A stretch of 8,888 nucleotides of DNA from WHTB01 sp050699035 (GTDB lineage: Bacteria; Actinomycetota; Actinomycetes; Propionibacteriales; Nocardioidaceae). The DNA lies in assembly GCA_050699035.1 (NCBI GenBank), contig JBOHDE010000168.1:1-8888 (forward strand). The letters are read 5' to 3'. A model generated the notes under the pieces. It did not search any database. It worked only from the letters and a program-made list of their open reading frames with translations, and was not told the DNA's origin. A program made the translations under genes and the position numbers. Positions 6,864-8,888 of the stretch are shown in pieces; position 1 is the stretch's first letter; each line of letters starts with the position of its first letter.

Positions 6864-6869
6864 ACTGTA
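6864..6869 (-). promoter_or_regulatory. Candidate -10 box of ndk, leaderless arrangement
   Basis: The minus strand reads TACAGT (TANNNT), with 7 bases between it and the ATG at 6856. Transcription would then start at or next to the A of the start codon, giving a leaderless mRNA, as is common in actinobacteria. The absence of any Shine-Dalgarno motif fits. No clear -35 is visible; GAGTGA lies 17 bases upstream, at the end of the preceding gene. Confidence 0.45.
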
Positions 6870-6886
6870 GCGGCCCGGTGCGCGGG

Positions 6887-7213
6887 TCACTCACCGCGCG
6901 CCGCCTTGGCCGCGTCGACCCGGCGGCCGAGCACAACCGCAGCCACCCACAGCGCCCCGAAGATCACCCCGAGGACGAACATCACCGGCACGACGAAGCC
7001 GAGCGCAAACGCCGCGACCTGCACCAGGGACCCGGTCACGATCCCGGTCCGCGACCCCAGCAGGCCACAGGTCGCGATCGCCACCGCAGCCAGGCCGAGA
7101 CACACGGGTACGGCCGTCGTCCACGCGACGTCGTACAGCGTGATCATCGGAATCGTCACCAGCATCAGCACCACCGACTCGAGCGCGAGCACGCTGGAGG
7201 CCATCACCCGCAT
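6887..7213 (-). CDS. DUF4233 family small membrane protein
   Basis: This 108-residue hydrophobic protein has about four likely transmembrane segments (roughly 5-27, 32-52, 57-77 and 78-96) and a short basic C-terminus (GRRVDAAKAARGE). The N-terminal pattern MRVMASSVLALESVVLML and the later GLLGSRTGIVTGSLVQ and MFVLGVIFGALW stretches fit the actinobacterial DUF4233 family, which typically sits between folC and ndk as it does here. Its function is unknown, and I see no catalytic motif. It starts one base after the folC stop (TGACATG), so it is almost certainly cotranscribed and probably translationally coupled with folC. An in-frame ATG at 7204 is a possible alternative start. A link to folate or nucleotide metabolism is suggested only by gene order. 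Confidence 0.88.
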   Translation of the reverse strand: MRVMASSVLALESVVLMLVTIPMITLYDVAWTTAVPVCLGLAAVAIATCGLLGSRTGIVTGSLVQVAAFALGFVVPVMFVLGVIFGALWVAAVVLGRRVDAAKAARGE

Positions 7214-7214
7214 G

Positions 7215-8564
7215 TCAGCGCCCCGGCCGCTGCAGCATCGAGCGTGCCTCGCCCGCCGTGACCACTGACCCGGTGATGAGCACACCGCCGGACCCGATCG
7301 CCTCACCGAGCCGCCCGCCCTCCTCGGCCAGCCCGATCGCCCGCTCGATCGCGTCGTCGAGCCGGGGCATCACCTCGACCCGTTCGTCGCCGAACACCCC
7401 CCGGGCGAGCTCGGCGAGAGACTCGGCCGGCATCGCGCGGGCGGTGGAGTTCTGCGTGCACACGACGGCGGAGAGCACCGGCTCGAAGGCCTCGAGTACG
7501 CCCTCGACGTCCTTGTCGCCCATCATGCCGAGCACGCCGACCAGCGGGCTCAGCGCGAACGACTCCTGCACCGCCTCCGCCGTCGCCCGCGCGCCATGGG
7601 GGTTGTGGGCCGAGTCGACGAGGACGGTCGGGCTGCGGCGTACGACCTCGAGCCGGGCCGGGGAGTCCGACTGCCCGAACGCGTCGCGCACGACCTCGAT
7701 GTCCATCGCCTCGCCGCCCGCGAACGCCTCGACGGCAGCGACCGCGACCGCGGCGTTGTGCGCCTGGTGGGCGCCGTGCAGCGGCAGGAAGATCTCGTCG
7801 TACTGCCCGGCCAGACCCTTGAGGCTGACCTGTTGCCCGCCGACGGCGACATGGCGCTCGGCGACTCCGAACTCCAGCCCCTCGCGGGCGACTGTCGCCT
7901 CGACCTCGACGATCCTCCGCAGCAGCACCTCGGCGACCTCGACCGGCTGCTGCGCGAGTACGGCGAACGTGCCCGGCTTGATGATCCCCGCCTTCTCCGC
8001 GGCGATCTCCTCCTCGGTCCCCCCGAGCAGGTGCGCGTGGTCGACGCCGACCGGGAGCACGACGGCCACCTGCGCGTCGGCGACATTGGTCGCGTCCCAG
8101 GTCCCGCCGAGGCCGACCTCGAGCACGATGACGTCGACCGGGGCGTCGGCGAACGCCGCGAACGCCATCGCGGTGATCAGTTCGAAGAACGACACCGGAT
8201 GCTGCGCCGTGCGCTCGACCACCTCGGCGTACGGCGCCACCTCGCCGAACACCTCGACGAAGCGGTCCTCGGTCAGTGGCTCACCGTCGATGCAGATTCG
8301 CTCTCGCATCGACTCCACGTGCGGGCTGGTGAACCGCCCGGTGCGCAGCCCGCGGGTCCGCAGCAGGGCGTCGACCATCCGGGCCGTCGACGTCTTCCCG
8401 TTCGTGCCGGTCAGGTGGATGACGGGGGCCGCATGCTGGGGGTCGCCGAGCAGCGTGCACAGCGCCCGGATCCGGTCGAGGGTCGGCGTCATGCGGGTCT
8501 CGGGCCAGCGGGTGAGCATCGCGGCCTCGACGGCGGCATACGCCTCAGGGGAAGTGTCAGACAT
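7215..8564 (-). CDS. folC: Folylpolyglutamate synthase / dihydrofolate synthase
   Basis: This 449-residue Mur-ligase-fold enzyme adds glutamate to folates in an ATP-dependent reaction; many bacterial members also make dihydrofolate from dihydropteroate. Visible motifs are the P-loop HLTGTNGKTSTA (50-61), TSPHVESMRERI (79-90), the Omega-region SFFELITAMAF (125-135) and LEVGLGGTWDATNV (148-161). Further on are GVDHAHLLG (173-181), AEKAGIIKPG (189-198) with the expected modified lysine Lys191, HQAHNAAVAVAA (266-277) and the C-terminal DSAHNPHGA (317-325). The usual LEVGLGGRLDATN motif has Thr-Trp in place of Arg-Leu here. I chose the ATG at 8564, where the family begins (YAAVEAAM follows). An in-frame ATG at 8582 would add six residues, but it overlaps a candidate -10 box. 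The frame stays open to 8870 only as an Arg-rich antisense of the divergent repeat gene. It is the first gene of a unit with the DUF4233 gene. Confidence 0.95.
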   Translation of the reverse strand: MSDTSPEAYAAVEAAMLTRWPETRMTPTLDRIRALCTLLGDPQHAAPVIHLTGTNGKTSTARMVDALLRTRGLRTGRFTSPHVESMRERICIDGEPLTEDRFVEVFGEVAPYAEVVERTAQHPVSFFELITAMAFAAFADAPVDVIVLEVGLGGTWDATNVADAQVAVVLPVGVDHAHLLGGTEEEIAAEKAGIIKPGTFAVLAQQPVEVAEVLLRRIVEVEATVAREGLEFGVAERHVAVGGQQVSLKGLAGQYDEIFLPLHGAHQAHNAAVAVAAVEAFAGGEAMDIEVVRDAFGQSDSPARLEVVRRSPTVLVDSAHNPHGARATAEAVQESFALSPLVGVLGMMGDKDVEGVLEAFEPVLSAVVCTQNSTARAMPAESLAELARGVFGDERVEVMPRLDDAIERAIGLAEEGGRLGEAIGSGGVLITGSVVTAGEARSMLQRPGR

Positions 8565-8572
8565 CGTGCGGA

Positions 8573-8578
8573 AGTATC
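8573..8578 (-). promoter_or_regulatory. Candidate -10 box of folC
   Basis: The minus strand reads GATACT, an imperfect match, with 8 bases before the ATG at 8564. The arrangement would give a leaderless or nearly leaderless folC mRNA, in line with the lack of a Shine-Dalgarno sequence before that ATG. No -35 match is obvious. Confidence 0.3.
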
Positions 8579-8581
8579 TCA

Positions 8582-8612
8582 TTGCGAGCGAGCCAGCCGA
8601 CCCCCGTAGGAT
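8582..8612 (+). promoter_or_regulatory. Candidate promoter of the divergent plus-strand gene
   Basis: TTGCGA (8582-8587) and TAGGAT (8607-8612) resemble -35 and -10 boxes with a slightly long 19-base spacer. The -10 ends 8 bases before the ATG at 8621, so the mRNA would have almost no leader. There is no Shine-Dalgarno sequence. The folC promoter candidate lies back to back with this one. Confidence 0.4.
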
Positions 8613-8620
8613 TCCGAGCC

Positions 8621-8888
8621 ATGAGCGACGCCGACGACCCCGCCTCCACCCCGGAGCCGCAGGTCCCCAAGACGCGGGTCCCGGAGACGCAGGCCCCGGA
8701 GCCGCCGGCCGCCGACCCGCCCGCACCCGAAGCACCCGCCGACGAGCCACCCGCCGATGAGCCACCCGCCGACCAGGCACCCGCCGACCAGGCACCCGCC
8801 GACCAGGCACCCGCCGACCAGGCACCCGCCGACCAGGCACCCGCCGACCAGGCACCCGCCGACCAGGCACCCGCCGCGCAGGCCCCCG
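8621..8888 (+). CDS. Protein with Pro/Ala-rich repeat N-terminus, function not recognised, cut by window edge
   Basis: An uninterrupted frame of 89 codons starts MSDADDPASTPEPQ and runs off the right edge. The first 40 residues are acidic and Pro-rich. Two degenerate DEPPA units follow, then seven identical DQAPA units and a diverged AQAP. No hydrophobic segment or domain is visible, so the protein starts in the cytoplasm or has an internal anchor further on, and this part is almost certainly disordered. Third codon positions are almost all G or C, which favours this frame over the Arg-rich minus-strand frame through the same DNA. It is divergent from folC, with 56 bases between the two start codons. 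Proline/alanine-rich tails of this kind often precede a membrane or enzymatic domain in actinobacteria, but the identity of the rest cannot be inferred here. The absence of a signal peptide argues against a simple secreted wall protein. Confidence 0.7.
   Translation, partial: MSDADDPASTPEPQVPKTRVPETQAPEPPAADPPAPEAPADEPPADEPPADQAPADQAPADQAPADQAPADQAPADQAPADQAPAAQAP
8741..8888 (+). repeat. 15-bp in-frame tandem repeat encoding DQAPA
   Basis: Seven perfect copies of GACCAGGCACCCGCC occupy 8771-8875. Two earlier degenerate copies (8741-8755 and 8756-8770, encoding DEPPA) precede them, and a diverged partial copy (8876-8888) follows. Identity at synonymous positions across the seven copies points to recent expansion by slippage or unequal recombination. 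The unit is a multiple of three, so copy-number change would alter protein length without a frameshift. The array may continue beyond the window. Confidence 0.95.

Noticed and set aside
7215..8870. 551-residue version of FolC with an Arg-rich GRRVP repeat N-terminus
   Set aside because: The extension is the complement of the DQAPA tandem repeat. The plus-strand frame has better third-position GC and its own ATG and -10 box, and the FolC family begins near 8564.
8741..8888. Tandem repeat considered as a CRISPR-like array
   Set aside because: Units are directly adjacent, with no spacers, and they are in frame with a coding sequence.

Overview
The window is about 70% GC, and every well-supported gene except the one at the far right edge lies on the minus strand. 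Strong GC bias at third codon positions, TANNNT-type -10 boxes, probable leaderless starts and the gene content point to a high-GC actinobacterium. The order folC - DUF4233 - ndk - mreB - mreC - mreD - PBP2 - rodA - radical SAM/B12 protein matches the mre region of Streptomyces and relatives. The protein sequences and one intergenic palindrome feel closest to Nocardioidaceae/Propionibacteriales, but that placement is a guess from memory, not a computed result.

Reading in the direction of transcription (right to left): folC (folate polyglutamylation, 7215-8564) is followed one base later by a small DUF4233 membrane protein gene (6887-7213). Then comes ndk (nucleoside diphosphate kinase, 6446-6856), which probably has its own leaderless promoter and ends at a short GC hairpin. 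A 169-base gap (6277-6445) carries a small AT-rich inverted repeat, a candidate promoter and a good ribosome binding site for mreB. The cell-wall elongation operon follows: mreB (5251-6276), mreC (4344-5246), mreD (3805-4347), PBP2/mrdA (1694-3808) and rodA (459-1697). mreB and mreC are 4 bases apart, and the last three junctions are all ATGA stop/start overlaps, so translational coupling is likely. MreB (actin-like filament), MreC and MreD (membrane scaffold), PBP2 (transpeptidase) and RodA (glycan polymerase) together form the elongasome, which inserts lateral-wall or spore-wall peptidoglycan.

The operon is followed by a very long, almost perfect palindrome (380-448), then the N-terminal part of a TIGR03960-type B12-binding radical SAM protein (1-311, cut by the left edge). 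At the right edge a divergent plus-strand gene starts at 8621. It encodes a Pro/Ala/Asp/Gln-rich N-terminus built on a perfect 15-bp tandem repeat, and it is cut by the window end.

Most of the window is conserved housekeeping sequence. I see no evidence for a new defence, mobile or biosynthetic system. The items most worth a second look are the 69-base palindrome after rodA and the repeat-bearing gene divergent from folC.
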